Positions 22,637 through 30,461 of a DNA stretch of 64,000 nucleotides are shown here, piece by piece. The stretch comes from Staphylococcus simiae (GTDB lineage Bacteria; Bacillota; Bacilli; Staphylococcales; Staphylococcaceae). The stretch's first letter is position 1. Each line of letters begins with the position of its first letter. The stretch is from contig NZ_CP071589.1 of the NCBI RefSeq assembly GCF_017357005.1, positions 1,612,001 to 1,676,000 on the forward strand, given 5' to 3'. Below the pieces are notes generated by a model. The model was not told where the DNA came from, searched no databases, and was given only the letters and a program-made list of their open reading frames with translations. Position numbers and translations under genes: made by a program.

Positions 22637-23011
22637 TTTTAACATCTCCCTATCATTAATAACGATCTTCACACAATTTATGCAGTGAATTCCCATTTCA
22701 AACATAACTATGTAATAACTTGCTCTTCCCAAAGTAACAATAAATATTAAATTCTAAATAATACATCGCAGATATTGAATGAAATTAAATAACAATAAAA
22801 ATCAATTATGAATAGAGTTAATCATAATAATTATGTTAATAGTACAAAAAAACATATCACCCTATTACATATTAATTTTATATTTTTTTCACAAAGAAAA
22901 TATATCAATTTAACCATTAAATTGCAACAATTCTACTGTGAATTTTTCAAGAATAAAGCTAAATTAATTATTAATTCATATTATTATCATTTTTAAAGAT
23001 TTTATGACCAA
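22637..23011. promoter_or_regulatory. rot upstream region up to the intron 3' end
   Basis: About 375 bp, extremely AT-rich. It must carry the rot promoter. I see no convincing gene; the short open frame at 22808-22996 has no ribosome site. If the prophage attL lies on this side it could be here, but I found no copy of the sequence beside the integrase. Confidence 0.4.
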
Positions 23012-23087
23012 ATCGAGTAGGAGGATAACCATTATTTGATTATCCGTCCTCTCACACCACCGAGCGTACGGTTCCGTACTCGGCGGT

Positions 23088-24383
23088 TCAATATCTTGCG
23101 TAAGCCGTCTCTGCGAGTTGGGTTAATGGTTCTAACCCCAACTTGTAGAGACGTTTTGTTGTAAGTGCACGATGAACTTCATGCGTTGATGATAAGCGCC
23201 AGTATTTCTTTCTTGAATTGGCAATTTTCATTGCACTCTTATGGTCAAGTCCATACTTACGTAACATCTTATATTTGGTTTTTATTCTTTTCCATCTTTT
23301 GAGGATTAGTTGTCTAATGCGTCGGTTTAACCATGATTGTAACTTCGTTACAAAACCTGTAATAAATCCTTTACCAAAGTAATTTATCCACCCTCGTGTT
23401 ACTTGATTAATTTCTGATATAATCTCTTTAAAGGTACCTGGTCTATTTCGTTTCGTTAGACGTCTTAAGGTGCGTTTTAAATTTCTTCTTGCTTCCATAG
23501 TCGGTCTGAAACGATAAGTGCCATTTACTTTGGTCATTAGACAACTCAAGAACTTTAAACGTGTGATAGAACCTACCTTGCTCTTTTCACTATTTACAAT
23601 AAGTTTAAGGTCTTTTTCGATAAACTTTGTCACACTTTCCATGACACGTTGACCCGCTCGTTTTGTACGTACAAAGATGACGAAGTCATCTGCATAACGA
23701 ACAAAGCGATGACCACGTTTCTCCAATTCATTATCTAATTCGTGAAGATAAATATTACAAAGTAACGGGGAAATAACACCACCTTGCGGTGCACCTATTT
23801 CTCTACTTCGATAATTACCATTGAGGTCGATTGCACCAACCTGTAGGCTTCTACGAATAAATTTAGAAATGGCTTTATCTTGAACATGTCGTTCAAATAG
23901 ATACATTAATTTATCATGGTTCAACATATCAAAGCACTGTTTTAAATCACAATCAACTGCAACTAAGTAACCTTCTTCATAGTATGTTGCACATTCTTTA
24001 AGTGCAGTTCCTGTACTACGATTCGGTCTAAAGCCATGACTGTGTTTTGAGAAAGTACGGTCGATACTAGGTTCAATGACTTGTTTAATGGCTTGTTGGA
24101 TAACTCTGTCTCTTGCGACAGGGATTCCAAGCACGCGCTTTTTCCCATTTGATTTAGGTATTTCAACCTTTCTTACTGCTTGTGGCTTATACGTGCCATC
24201 AAGCAGTTTTTGTTTAATTTGTGGAAAGTATTTTGCGAAATGTGATGTTAATTCACTTACTCGCATGCCATCGATGCCAGGTGCACCGTTGTTTTTCTTC
24301 ACTTTCTTAATTGCTTTTTGTATATTATTCTCTCTTACAACAAGCTCCATCATAGATGGAGACTCACGATACATTTCTTTCAT
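23088..24383 (-). CDS. ltrA: Group II intron reverse transcriptase/maturase
   Basis: 431 aa, intact. RT motifs: NNGAPGIDGM, GKKRVLGIP, HGFRPNRST, GAPQGGVISPLL and the catalytic RYADDFVIF (YADD); the maturase X domain follows (TRGWINYFG). It ends AETAYARY with no HNH endonuclease domain, consistent with class C. Its start lies 72 bp from the IS21 end, so its own leader and probably its expression are altered. Protein intact, but mobility is doubtful because the ribozyme is split. Confidence 0.92.
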   Translation of the reverse strand: MKEMYRESPSMMELVVRENNIQKAIKKVKKNNGAPGIDGMRVSELTSHFAKYFPQIKQKLLDGTYKPQAVRKVEIPKSNGKKRVLGIPVARDRVIQQAIKQVIEPSIDRTFSKHSHGFRPNRSTGTALKECATYYEEGYLVAVDCDLKQCFDMLNHDKLMYLFERHVQDKAISKFIRRSLQVGAIDLNGNYRSREIGAPQGGVISPLLCNIYLHELDNELEKRGHRFVRYADDFVIFVRTKRAGQRVMESVTKFIEKDLKLIVNSEKSKVGSITRLKFLSCLMTKVNGTYRFRPTMEARRNLKRTLRRLTKRNRPGTFKEIISEINQVTRGWINYFGKGFITGFVTKLQSWLNRRIRQLILKRWKRIKTKYKMLRKYGLDHKSAMKIANSRKKYWRLSSTHEVHRALTTKRLYKLGLEPLTQLAETAYARY

Positions 24384-24447
24384 TTCACCTAAGATTTACT
24401 GTACGCACTCATATATCCTTTTTCGTTCCACTACTTATCTTTCTATG

Positions 24448-24454
24448 AGTTGCC
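24448..24454. repeat. IS21 target-site duplication, left copy
   Basis: AGTTGCC directly abuts the IS end (TGTAAATG). The same 7 bp follow the other end at 26646-26652. IS21-family elements normally duplicate 4-8 bp. Confidence 0.9.
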
Positions 24455-24510
24455 TGTAAATGTCAATAAAAGAATGTACAAAAATGATTGTTTAAGAATG
24501 TACAAAAATG

Positions 24511-25278
24511 TCATTCTGTCTTTTCAACTTTCACAAAATGGTCTTTTAACCGATAAGACTTCCCAGTTATTTTTATGACATTTGAGTGATGTAATATGCG
24601 ATCTAAAATGGCATTAGCTATTTTAGGGTCTTCAAATATTTCATTCCATAAATTGAAATTAATATTTGTAGTAAAAATGGTACTTTTCTTCTCATATCTT
24701 AAATCAATCAGTTGGAAAAAGAGTTTGGCATCTTCACTATCAATAGGTAAATAGCCTATTTCATCAATAATTAGTAATTTATATTTACTATAGTGCTTGA
24801 GTCTATTTTCTAACCGATTCTCTAATTGAGATTTTTTCAAATTTTGTATTAAATCATGACATTTAATGAAATACGTACTTACTCTTTTTTTCGCTGCTGA
24901 CATACCAATTGATGTAGCTAAATGGGTTTTACCTACACCACTTGGACCTAAAAAGACAATATTCTGATGGTTTTCTATAAATCGTAAATGAGTAAAATCT
25001 ACGATTTCTTGTTTATTGACGTTAGGTTGGAATGAAAAGTCAAAGTCGCACAGTTCCTTTTTAAAAGGGAATGCTGCTACCTTAACCATTGATTCAATCA
25101 TATTCTTTTCTTTAACTGCGATTTCATAATCACTCAATTTAATTAAAGTATCAATAAATGATAAATCGTTAGTGATACTAAAATCTATCACTTCATCTAA
25201 ATGAGTAATCATTTGATTCATTTTTAGATATGACAGATTATCTTTTAAACGTTGGTAGTTAGTAATATTATTCATCAT
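24511..25278 (-). CDS. istB: IS21-family helper ATPase IstB
   Basis: 255 aa AAA+ protein. Walker A is GPSGVGKTHLA and Walker B LLIIDEIGYLPID, followed by the sensor region TTNINFNLWNEIF, all typical of IstB. It assembles on DNA to direct IstA to the target. Its start overlaps the end of istA by 11 bp, as usual in this family. Intact. Confidence 0.95.
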   Translation of the reverse strand: MMNNITNYQRLKDNLSYLKMNQMITHLDEVIDFSITNDLSFIDTLIKLSDYEIAVKEKNMIESMVKVAAFPFKKELCDFDFSFQPNVNKQEIVDFTHLRFIENHQNIVFLGPSGVGKTHLATSIGMSAAKKRVSTYFIKCHDLIQNLKKSQLENRLENRLKHYSKYKLLIIDEIGYLPIDSEDAKLFFQLIDLRYEKKSTIFTTNINFNLWNEIFEDPKIANAILDRILHHSNVIKITGKSYRLKDHFVKVEKTE

Positions 25279-26554
25279 ACATCTCTCCTATCGTTTTTAA
25301 ATTATCTAAGGCCAGCTGATTAATATCATCATGGTCTCCATAGGAGACAGCTAGCGTTTCTAAATAGTGTTGTTGCTGATAATTTAATTTATGATGGGTA
25401 ATAGGATGCTCAACGATTAATTTGGTGTTATAATAAACAAACAAACGTTGATCATAAACTTGAACTTCAACCGTTTTTCCATAGTATTCAGCAGGAACTG
25501 AGTACTGATTGGAGCGATATGTAATCATATTCGAACGATTGACTTTCAAATATTTATGTTCTACTTTATATGAGTTTCTTACATGGACATTGGGTAATGG
25601 CTGTAAGAAGCTCTTTTCTTTTTTTACTTCAATAATTGGTATTTTTCCTGTCCCATTATGCACTGAGTAATTCAAACGATCATTTAATTCGTCAATAAAT
25701 TGTGGAATTTCATGTAAGTATAATTGTCCTTGATAGGCATGAATTTCATCTAATATTTTCATAATGGATTCAACTTTACCTTTCGTTCTAGGACGACCAG
25801 CTATACACGGCTTCACTTTAAAATTAAAATCATCAGCGAATTGTTTGAATTTAGGATTAACTTGTCCACTAAACGTTTCAGTCCTAGGTTGACTCATCAC
25901 TGTTTTCATATTATCTGTAACAAGTTCCTCTGGAACACCTTCAATAGATTCAAAAGCTTGAACCATTAAATTAAGTAATACATCTAATGATTTACTCATC
26001 GTAACTTGCATAATTTTGAAGCGTGAATATGACAGGAGTAAAACACCAATATTTAAAGATACCTCTTGATGATCCTTCGTTTTAAATCTTATATCTTCCT
26101 TCCAATCAAATTGAGCTTGGCAACCTGGTTTTGTTTCAAATCTAGTTGTTCCAACAGGCGTTGACTTTTGTCGTCCTTTTTTAAAATAATTATTGAATAA
26201 ATCATGTTTTCTTATATATGTTCTAAATGTGGAATACGCACAATTTAGACCATGATTATCTTTAAGGTATTGCCATAACACGCGTTTATAAAAGAATTTC
26301 TGTTCACATTCTTCAGACAACAATTCTTTTATTAAATCATAATAGGGATCAATTTTAGATTGTTTTTTTCGATTAACCGAAGGTTTAAAGCCATTTAAAT
26401 ATTTATCTATTGTTCTTCGATCTACATTCATTTGTCTTGCGATTTCACTTTTATTAATTTTCATGTTTAAGCTCTCCATAACAATTTTTAATTTTGGTAA
26501 ATCTGAAAGAGTTGTAACTTCATAATCTGTATTTATATCTAAAGATAATTTCAT
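25268..26554 (-). CDS. istA: IS21-family transposase IstA
   Basis: 428 aa. N-terminal helix-turn-helix (NKSEIARQMNVDRRTIDKYL), then the DDE core: Asp in CQAQFDWKEDIRF, Asp in EELVTDNMKTV, Glu in GKVESIMKIL. A C-terminal beta-barrel-like region follows (YKVEHKYLKVNRSNMITY). Intact and paired with istB, so the element looks capable of transposition. Confidence 0.95.
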   Translation of the reverse strand: MKLSLDINTDYEVTTLSDLPKLKIVMESLNMKINKSEIARQMNVDRRTIDKYLNGFKPSVNRKKQSKIDPYYDLIKELLSEECEQKFFYKRVLWQYLKDNHGLNCAYSTFRTYIRKHDLFNNYFKKGRQKSTPVGTTRFETKPGCQAQFDWKEDIRFKTKDHQEVSLNIGVLLLSYSRFKIMQVTMSKSLDVLLNLMVQAFESIEGVPEELVTDNMKTVMSQPRTETFSGQVNPKFKQFADDFNFKVKPCIAGRPRTKGKVESIMKILDEIHAYQGQLYLHEIPQFIDELNDRLNYSVHNGTGKIPIIEVKKEKSFLQPLPNVHVRNSYKVEHKYLKVNRSNMITYRSNQYSVPAEYYGKTVEVQVYDQRLFVYYNTKLIVEHPITHHKLNYQQQHYLETLAVSYGDHDDINQLALDNLKTIGEMYDE

Positions 26555-26645
26555 TGTTATTCACCTCAATAAAATTATCTCTAAATTTTACAGATTGTAC
26601 ATACTTAAACAGTCAAAAGTGTACATTATTAAATTATCATTTCCA

Positions 26646-26652
26646 AGTTGCC
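26646..26652. repeat. IS21 target-site duplication, right copy
   Basis: AGTTGCC, identical to 24448-24454. The remaining 26653-27077 is group II intron domain I-III sequence without a gene. Confidence 0.9.
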
Positions 26653-27077
26653 AATCATTAATTGTATTCTGTACGTTGTAAATCTCTAACCTCCATTCTT
26701 TACTTTGTATGAATATTGTTCAGTCCTTCAGTATTTCTACCTACTATGACCTCTGCTGACTTCTCATCATTCGTTATTACTACGATTTTTTTTTTATCGC
26801 TGATGAGACCTCCCCGGGTAAGAGTAACCACTTTCCACTCATTCCACTGCATCATTTACTATATAGAACTCGGGTAGTATCGGACTTTATCTTGTATTGC
26901 AGATTCATCCATTCCACATAGCCTTGTATGATATTTCTGTTCGTCAGTGCGAGTGTTTGCGTCCGACTTCCTTCAGATTCCATTTCACAATGGACACCCT
27001 TGTCTTTCGCTAACAGTTCCTACTACCAAGCCTGTAACGGACTTTCACCGTCTAGTAATTACCCATGCCGGGCGCAC

Positions 27078-27107
27078 AAAAATAACCGCACCAACTAAGG
27101 TACGGTT
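27078..27107 (-). terminator. Terminator of the Fic gene, used as the intron target
   Basis: On the minus strand AACCGTACC and GGTGCGGTT pair (one mismatch) over a 6-nt loop, followed by ATTTTT and then directly by the intron 5' end. The other side of the intron begins TTGG, so the uninterrupted sequence would have been ATTTTTTTGG, a T-tract split by the insertion. Confidence 0.85.
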
Positions 27108-27113
27108 GCAAAT

Positions 27114-28235
27114 TTAATCATTAATAATTCTTAACAATTCATAATTATTATAACTTCTGTTACGCTTCTTACTCTTCTCTTCATAAATCAAATCTAATTC
27201 AGCCAATTTTTTTAATGCTCTTCTTACGGTTGGTTGAGAGTAAGATGTTATTTCTGATGCTCTTTTAACTGTTATTTTTGGCTCTTGAAACATTAAGAAC
27301 CATAGACTTATTTCTGATTTGGCTTTTAATCGTTTTACGCCATTAGTATATAGTTTTTCGGATTTTTCAATTTTTTTTAATATACTGTTAATCATTCTTT
27401 CACTTGCATTAAGGAAAAACATTATCCAACCTTCCCAATCACTATTTTTAGATCTCACACCATTTAGTAAATCATAGTATCTAGCTTTTTCTTTTTCCAA
27501 TTCTTCACTAACAAAGAATACTGGTTTATCTATGACACCTGTATTTACTAACATTAAAATAATTAAAATTCTCCCTAACCTACCATTTCCATCAAGAAAA
27601 GGATGAATAGACTCAAATTGGGCGTGTGTGATAGCTGTTCTTATTAATGGGTCAGCATCAAAATTAAAGCACGTATCGTTAGTATTTACTACTAAACTAT
27701 TATGTTCTAAACCATTCATAAAGTACTCTAAGTTGGTCATATAGTCATCAATTTGATTGGCTTCAATTGGTATATAAGTCGCATTTTCAATTTTATTATC
27801 AGGACCTATAAAATTCTGTATTTTTCTAAAATTGCCTGGATCTTTCTCTTTACCTCTCGTTCCTTCTAATAATATAGCATGTAACTTTTTTATTAGATTT
27901 GAGGAAATTGGCATATTTTTATTTTTGATTTGATCATACCCATAGGTTAATGCATCCATATAGTTAAGTACTTCTTTAACTTCGTTACTTTGTCTTTTCT
28001 CCATTTTTTCTTCTAATAACTCATCAAATGTAACTTGAGTTCCCTCAATTTTAGTTGATTCTAATGACTCTCTCATACTCATTATATTTATAAAGTTATC
28101 ATTGACTATTGCGTGTGATAGCTCACTATTCATTTTGCCTAACTTCATATTAATTTCAGATACTTTAATATATATTTTTAATGCAACACTATTAGAAACA
28201 CTTACTGGAAGTTTTTCGATACCTTTTAACGTCAT
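27114..28235 (-). CDS. Fic-domain protein with N-terminal inhibitory motif and C-terminal winged helix
   Basis: 373 aa. The active-site loop HPFLDGNGRLGR matches HPFx(D/E)GNGRxxR for AMP transfer by Fic enzymes. STKIEG at about residue 60 matches the inhibitory helix motif (S/T)xxxE(G/N) placed before the Fic fold, making it a class II, self-inhibited enzyme. The last 70 residues look like a winged helix (ITVKRASEITSYSQPTVRRALKKL). Target unknown. It lies after the lysis genes with its own terminator, so it is probably prophage cargo, although the left phage boundary is not fixed. Confidence 0.85.
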   Translation of the reverse strand: MTLKGIEKLPVSVSNSVALKIYIKVSEINMKLGKMNSELSHAIVNDNFINIMSMRESLESTKIEGTQVTFDELLEEKMEKRQSNEVKEVLNYMDALTYGYDQIKNKNMPISSNLIKKLHAILLEGTRGKEKDPGNFRKIQNFIGPDNKIENATYIPIEANQIDDYMTNLEYFMNGLEHNSLVVNTNDTCFNFDADPLIRTAITHAQFESIHPFLDGNGRLGRILIILMLVNTGVIDKPVFFVSEELEKEKARYYDLLNGVRSKNSDWEGWIMFFLNASERMINSILKKIEKSEKLYTNGVKRLKAKSEISLWFLMFQEPKITVKRASEITSYSQPTVRRALKKLAELDLIYEEKSKKRNRSYNNYELLRIIND

Positions 28236-28394
28236 TTTATTACCTCCATTTTCTTAATATTAATAATTATAGCAATTTAAGAAAATAAAACAATAATTTC
28301 TTTCTTATTGAAATCAAAATAATGTAAGAAACATATTTCGATTTTTAAAATAGAATGTAAATATTTTGATATATTATCAGTCAATGAATTCACG

Positions 28395-28422
28395 AAAAAG
28401 ACAGCCATTTTTGACTGTCCTA
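28395..28422 (-). terminator. Terminator of the small HTH gene
   Basis: GACAG and CTGTC pair across TCAAAAATGG and are followed by TTTTT on the minus strand, 11 bp after the stop of the gene at 28433. Confidence 0.75.
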
Positions 28423-28432
28423 ATATTTAGTA

Positions 28433-28627
28433 TTAATATTTGTCCTCTGCTTCCATTTCCTTTTGATAATTGTAGAGCTTTTCGGCAGTATCAAAACTTA
28501 ATTTTTCTACAGTTCGTTCGCCTCTTCTTATTCTTCTTATACTTGCTGAATCTACACCAGTTTTTTTACCTATTTCATAAGCTGATAAATTAGAATTTAT
28601 TAGTTTTTTTACAGTTCTTATTAACAT
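28433..28627 (-). CDS. Small helix-turn-helix protein
   Basis: 64 aa. LSAYEIGKKTGVDSASIRRIRRG is a helix-turn-helix; the tail YNYQKEMEAED is helical. It resembles in layout the 64-aa protein at 48742-48936 (xYQYQKSLED tail). A likely DNA-binding regulator among cargo genes downstream of the lysis cassette. Its target is unknown; the neighbouring Fic gene is one possibility. Confidence 0.6.
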   Translation of the reverse strand: MLIRTVKKLINSNLSAYEIGKKTGVDSASIRRIRRGERTVEKLSFDTAEKLYNYQKEMEAEDKY

Positions 28628-28652
28628 AAATAACCATGGACAGATTAATTTT

Positions 28653-28748
28653 TTATTTTAATATTAAATATATAGCAAATGCTAAAGCTAATATACCAAT
28701 AAGATAATTTAAAAAGATTTTCACTTTTATCTTAGTTTGATTTGTCAT
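28653..28748 (-). CDS. 31-aa single-pass membrane peptide
   Basis: ATG at 28748 with GAGGTGATC upstream. The product has a basic N-terminus (TNQTKIKVK) and a single hydrophobic helix (IFLNYLIGILALAFAIYLIL). Its size and layout recall phage small holin-like or type I toxin peptides, but I recognise no family. It follows a GC-rich hairpin at about 28772-28794. Confidence 0.45.
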   Translation of the reverse strand: MTNQTKIKVKIFLNYLIGILALAFAIYLILK

Positions 28749-28771
28749 ATTGATCACCTCGTAATATAATA

Positions 28772-28794
28772 TGAGGGAGGGGTAACCCCCCTCT
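28772..28794. terminator. GC-rich hairpin between small cargo genes
   Basis: GAGGGGGGTTACCCCTC on the minus strand, unusually GC-rich for this window, between the 39-aa and 31-aa genes. There is no long T-run, so it may be a processing or stability hairpin rather than a terminator. Confidence 0.45.
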
Positions 28795-28912
28795 AACTAA
28801 ACATTTTGATTATTGAGACAAGTGTTGCAAAGCCTAAGCAGTAATTTCGGAATATCTCGCTTTTGGCTTTTGCAATATTTGTCTTTTTTTCTTCCCTTTC
28901 TAGCCTGTCCAT
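28793..28912 (-). CDS. 39-aa phage protein downstream of the lysis genes
   Basis: ATG at 28912 behind a near-perfect AGGAGGTG site. A charged N-terminal helix (MDRLEREEKKTNIAKAKSEI) precedes a hydrophobic half (YCLGFATLVSIIKMFS). Small proteins of this layout are common at the lysis end of staphylococcal siphoviruses; function unknown. Confidence 0.55.
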   Translation of the reverse strand: MDRLEREEKKTNIAKAKSEIFRNYCLGFATLVSIIKMFS

Positions 28913-29042
28913 GGTATCACCTCCTGACTACACTATTTATTATACAGGACATTTGACCTTTAATCAATATAATTATATATATTTTTTATATAATCATTTT
29001 ATAATCAATCGTTTAAAGTACATTTACTTATATCTTAATTCA

Positions 29043-29071
29043 CAAAAATAGGGCAGTCGCTAGGACTACCC
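29043..29071 (-). terminator. Terminator after the amidase gene
   Basis: GGGTAGTC and GACTGCCC pair on the minus strand, followed by TATTTTTG. It marks the end of the late transcript and lies 9 bp after the endolysin stop. Confidence 0.85.
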
Positions 29072-29079
29072 TTCCATAA

Positions 29080-30003
29080 TTATTTATACTCTTCTTCTAC
29101 TTCAATGGTATATTTGTGTACCCAACCGTTATTACTTGGTGAATATGTTCGACACCAAATATTGCCTTGTGGGTCTTCAATTTCTTCATAAATATAAACA
29201 ATAGCACCCGCTTCAAGTACATCTTTTTCTCTTGCGAAACTGTAATTATCGAAACTACTACCAGCGCGTTCTCGTAAGGATGCGTCATACTTTATTGTAC
29301 CTCTATAATATGGTTCTTCTGACCATACTTTTACACGTTTACACCCTACTGGTTTCTTTTCAACAACGTCTTCATCTTCAGATTGTTGATTAACAACTTC
29401 CTTAGTTTCAATACTGTCATCCGTACCATCAATATATTTTTGTACTAATTCATCAATCACATTTACTGCATCTCTATCATATCCACACGCCGACAATGCA
29501 TTTCCAGGATCTTGTTTATCATCTTGAATATCTTGATGACCTGGTGCTTTATGCCAGTGATCAATGTCCCACGAATCAAACAACACAGCATTGATACGTG
29601 CAAAGTTGTCCAACGCCTTTAATGAGCGTTCATGGTCTCCTGGAAAATAACATAATTCTCCTCCAAACGCAGCATCGTTTGCATCATCACCAAAATAATA
29701 ATTATCCGTCGGTGTATTATATAATACATGCCATGCCTTTTCATCAATTGGCACCGTGATAATACACTCTTTATCATCAACAAAGAAATGTGCTGACGAC
29801 GTTGTATTCCAATCTTCATTATACGTATTATAATAATAATCAGCATTTTGTTGAGCTGTACTATTGGGATTACCTGTGTCGTGATAAACAGCAAAAATTG
29901 GTTTACCTGTATCTAATTGTTGCCCTGTGCGTCTTGTTCCATACGGGATAAATTGTGTGTAAACTGGTACACCATTCCATTCATCTAAATAAGTTTTAGC
30001 CAT
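29080..30003 (-). CDS. Endolysin: N-acetylmuramoyl-L-alanine amidase (Amidase_2) with SH3 cell-wall domain
   Basis: 307 aa from the ATG at 30003, with GGAGTG upstream. An Amidase_2 (PGRP-like) domain in the first 170 residues shows zinc ligands in YHDTGNPN and in APGHQDIQDDKQDPG. A linker is followed by a C-terminal SH3b-type domain (from about 235: YRGTIKYDASLRERAG..GWVHKYTIEV) for cell-wall binding. It cleaves the bond between MurNAc and L-Ala at lysis and follows the holin gene, as expected. Confidence 0.92.
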   Translation of the reverse strand: MAKTYLDEWNGVPVYTQFIPYGTRRTGQQLDTGKPIFAVYHDTGNPNSTAQQNADYYYNTYNEDWNTTSSAHFFVDDKECIITVPIDEKAWHVLYNTPTDNYYFGDDANDAAFGGELCYFPGDHERSLKALDNFARINAVLFDSWDIDHWHKAPGHQDIQDDKQDPGNALSACGYDRDAVNVIDELVQKYIDGTDDSIETKEVVNQQSEDEDVVEKKPVGCKRVKVWSEEPYYRGTIKYDASLRERAGSSFDNYSFAREKDVLEAGAIVYIYEEIEDPQGNIWCRTYSPSNNGWVHKYTIEVEEEYK

Positions 30004-30028
30004 ATAAATCACTCCTTAAAAATGTGTA

Positions 30029-30053
30029 TAAAAAATACGACTGATATCGTCGT
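30029..30053 (-). terminator. Hairpin between holin and endolysin genes
   Basis: ACGAC and GTCGT pair across GATATCA, followed by ATTTTTTA on the minus strand, directly after the holin stop. Probably partial termination that balances the holin and endolysin transcripts. Confidence 0.65.
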
Positions 30054-30449
30054 TTACTTGTCGTCATCATTCAATTTTTCAGAAATAATTAATCTCTTTT
30101 TCAATTGTTCTGGGATTGGTACACCTAAAATCACAGCATTTTCTACAATACTTGTTGCTTCTGCGATAATTAAGAAAATAACAGAGCTATTCACTAAAAA
30201 ACCATCTAGTCTAAATATGATGTCTAAAGCATTAGCAACTAATATGATACATAAATAAGCTATTTTTTTAATATAACCACTAATTGCTTTGTGACTCCAT
30301 AATTTACCCTCTGAGAATGCTTTTAAAATACCAGTGATAATATCTATAAAAATCATTAGTAACAGTAAATCTATAAACACATAATTACCTGAATAAATTA
30401 AACTCATAAAATCATTCACTTCAACATCAAAATTTTTAACACTATCCAT
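30054..30449 (-). CDS. Holin, phage_holin_4 (toxin-secretion/phage-lysis) family
   Basis: 131 aa from the ATG at 30449 (AAAGGA at good spacing). About three to four hydrophobic segments: YVFIDLLLLMIFIDIITGILKA, IAYLCIILVANALDIIF and SSVIFLIIAEATSIVENAVILG. The ENAVILGVPIPEQLKKRL tail is typical of the phi29/phage-lysis holin family. It makes the membrane lesion that frees the endolysin. Confidence 0.88.
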   Translation of the reverse strand: MDSVKNFDVEVNDFMSLIYSGNYVFIDLLLLMIFIDIITGILKAFSEGKLWSHKAISGYIKKIAYLCIILVANALDIIFRLDGFLVNSSVIFLIIAEATSIVENAVILGVPIPEQLKKRLIISEKLNDDDK

Positions 30450-30461
30450 TATCATCATCCT

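Larger units (their letters stand above)
24455..26645 (-). mobile_element. IS21-family insertion sequence
   Basis: 2191 bp. The two ends align as imperfect inverted repeats for about 50 bp: one begins TGTAAATGTCAATAAAAG and the other, read inward, TGGAAATGATAATTTAAT. Each contains repeated AATGTAC blocks. It encodes IstA and IstB on the minus strand and is flanked by AGTTGCC on both sides, showing a simple transposition into the group II intron. Confidence 0.93.
23012..27077 (-). mobile_element. Group II intron (IIC-like), interrupted by an IS21 element
   Basis: Minus strand. The 5' end GTGCGCCCGGCATGGG is at 27077 and is followed by typical domain I sequence (GGTGAAAGTCC). An RT gene lies in the middle. 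After it, domain V (GAACCGCCGAGTACGGAACC..CGGTGGTGTGAGAGG) and a domain VI hairpin end in CCTACTCGAT at 23012. The RT has no endonuclease domain and the insertion point lies in a terminator T-tract, both features of class C introns. Without the IS the intron would be about 1.87 kb. The IS splits the ribozyme 5' of the RT. Confidence 0.9.

Noticed and set aside
22808..22996. 62-codon plus-strand frame between rot and the intron
   Set aside because: Extremely AT-rich, no ribosome site, composition typical of intergenic DNA.
24448..24454. AGTTGCC target duplication resembles the AGTTGCCCA repeats beside the integrase
   Set aside because: A 7-bp match in AT-rich DNA is expected by chance; the duplication is fully explained by IS21 insertion into the intron.
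24076..24459. 127-codon plus-strand frame opposite the intron RT gene
   Set aside because: Shadow of the RT gene; no ribosome site, and it runs into the IS end.
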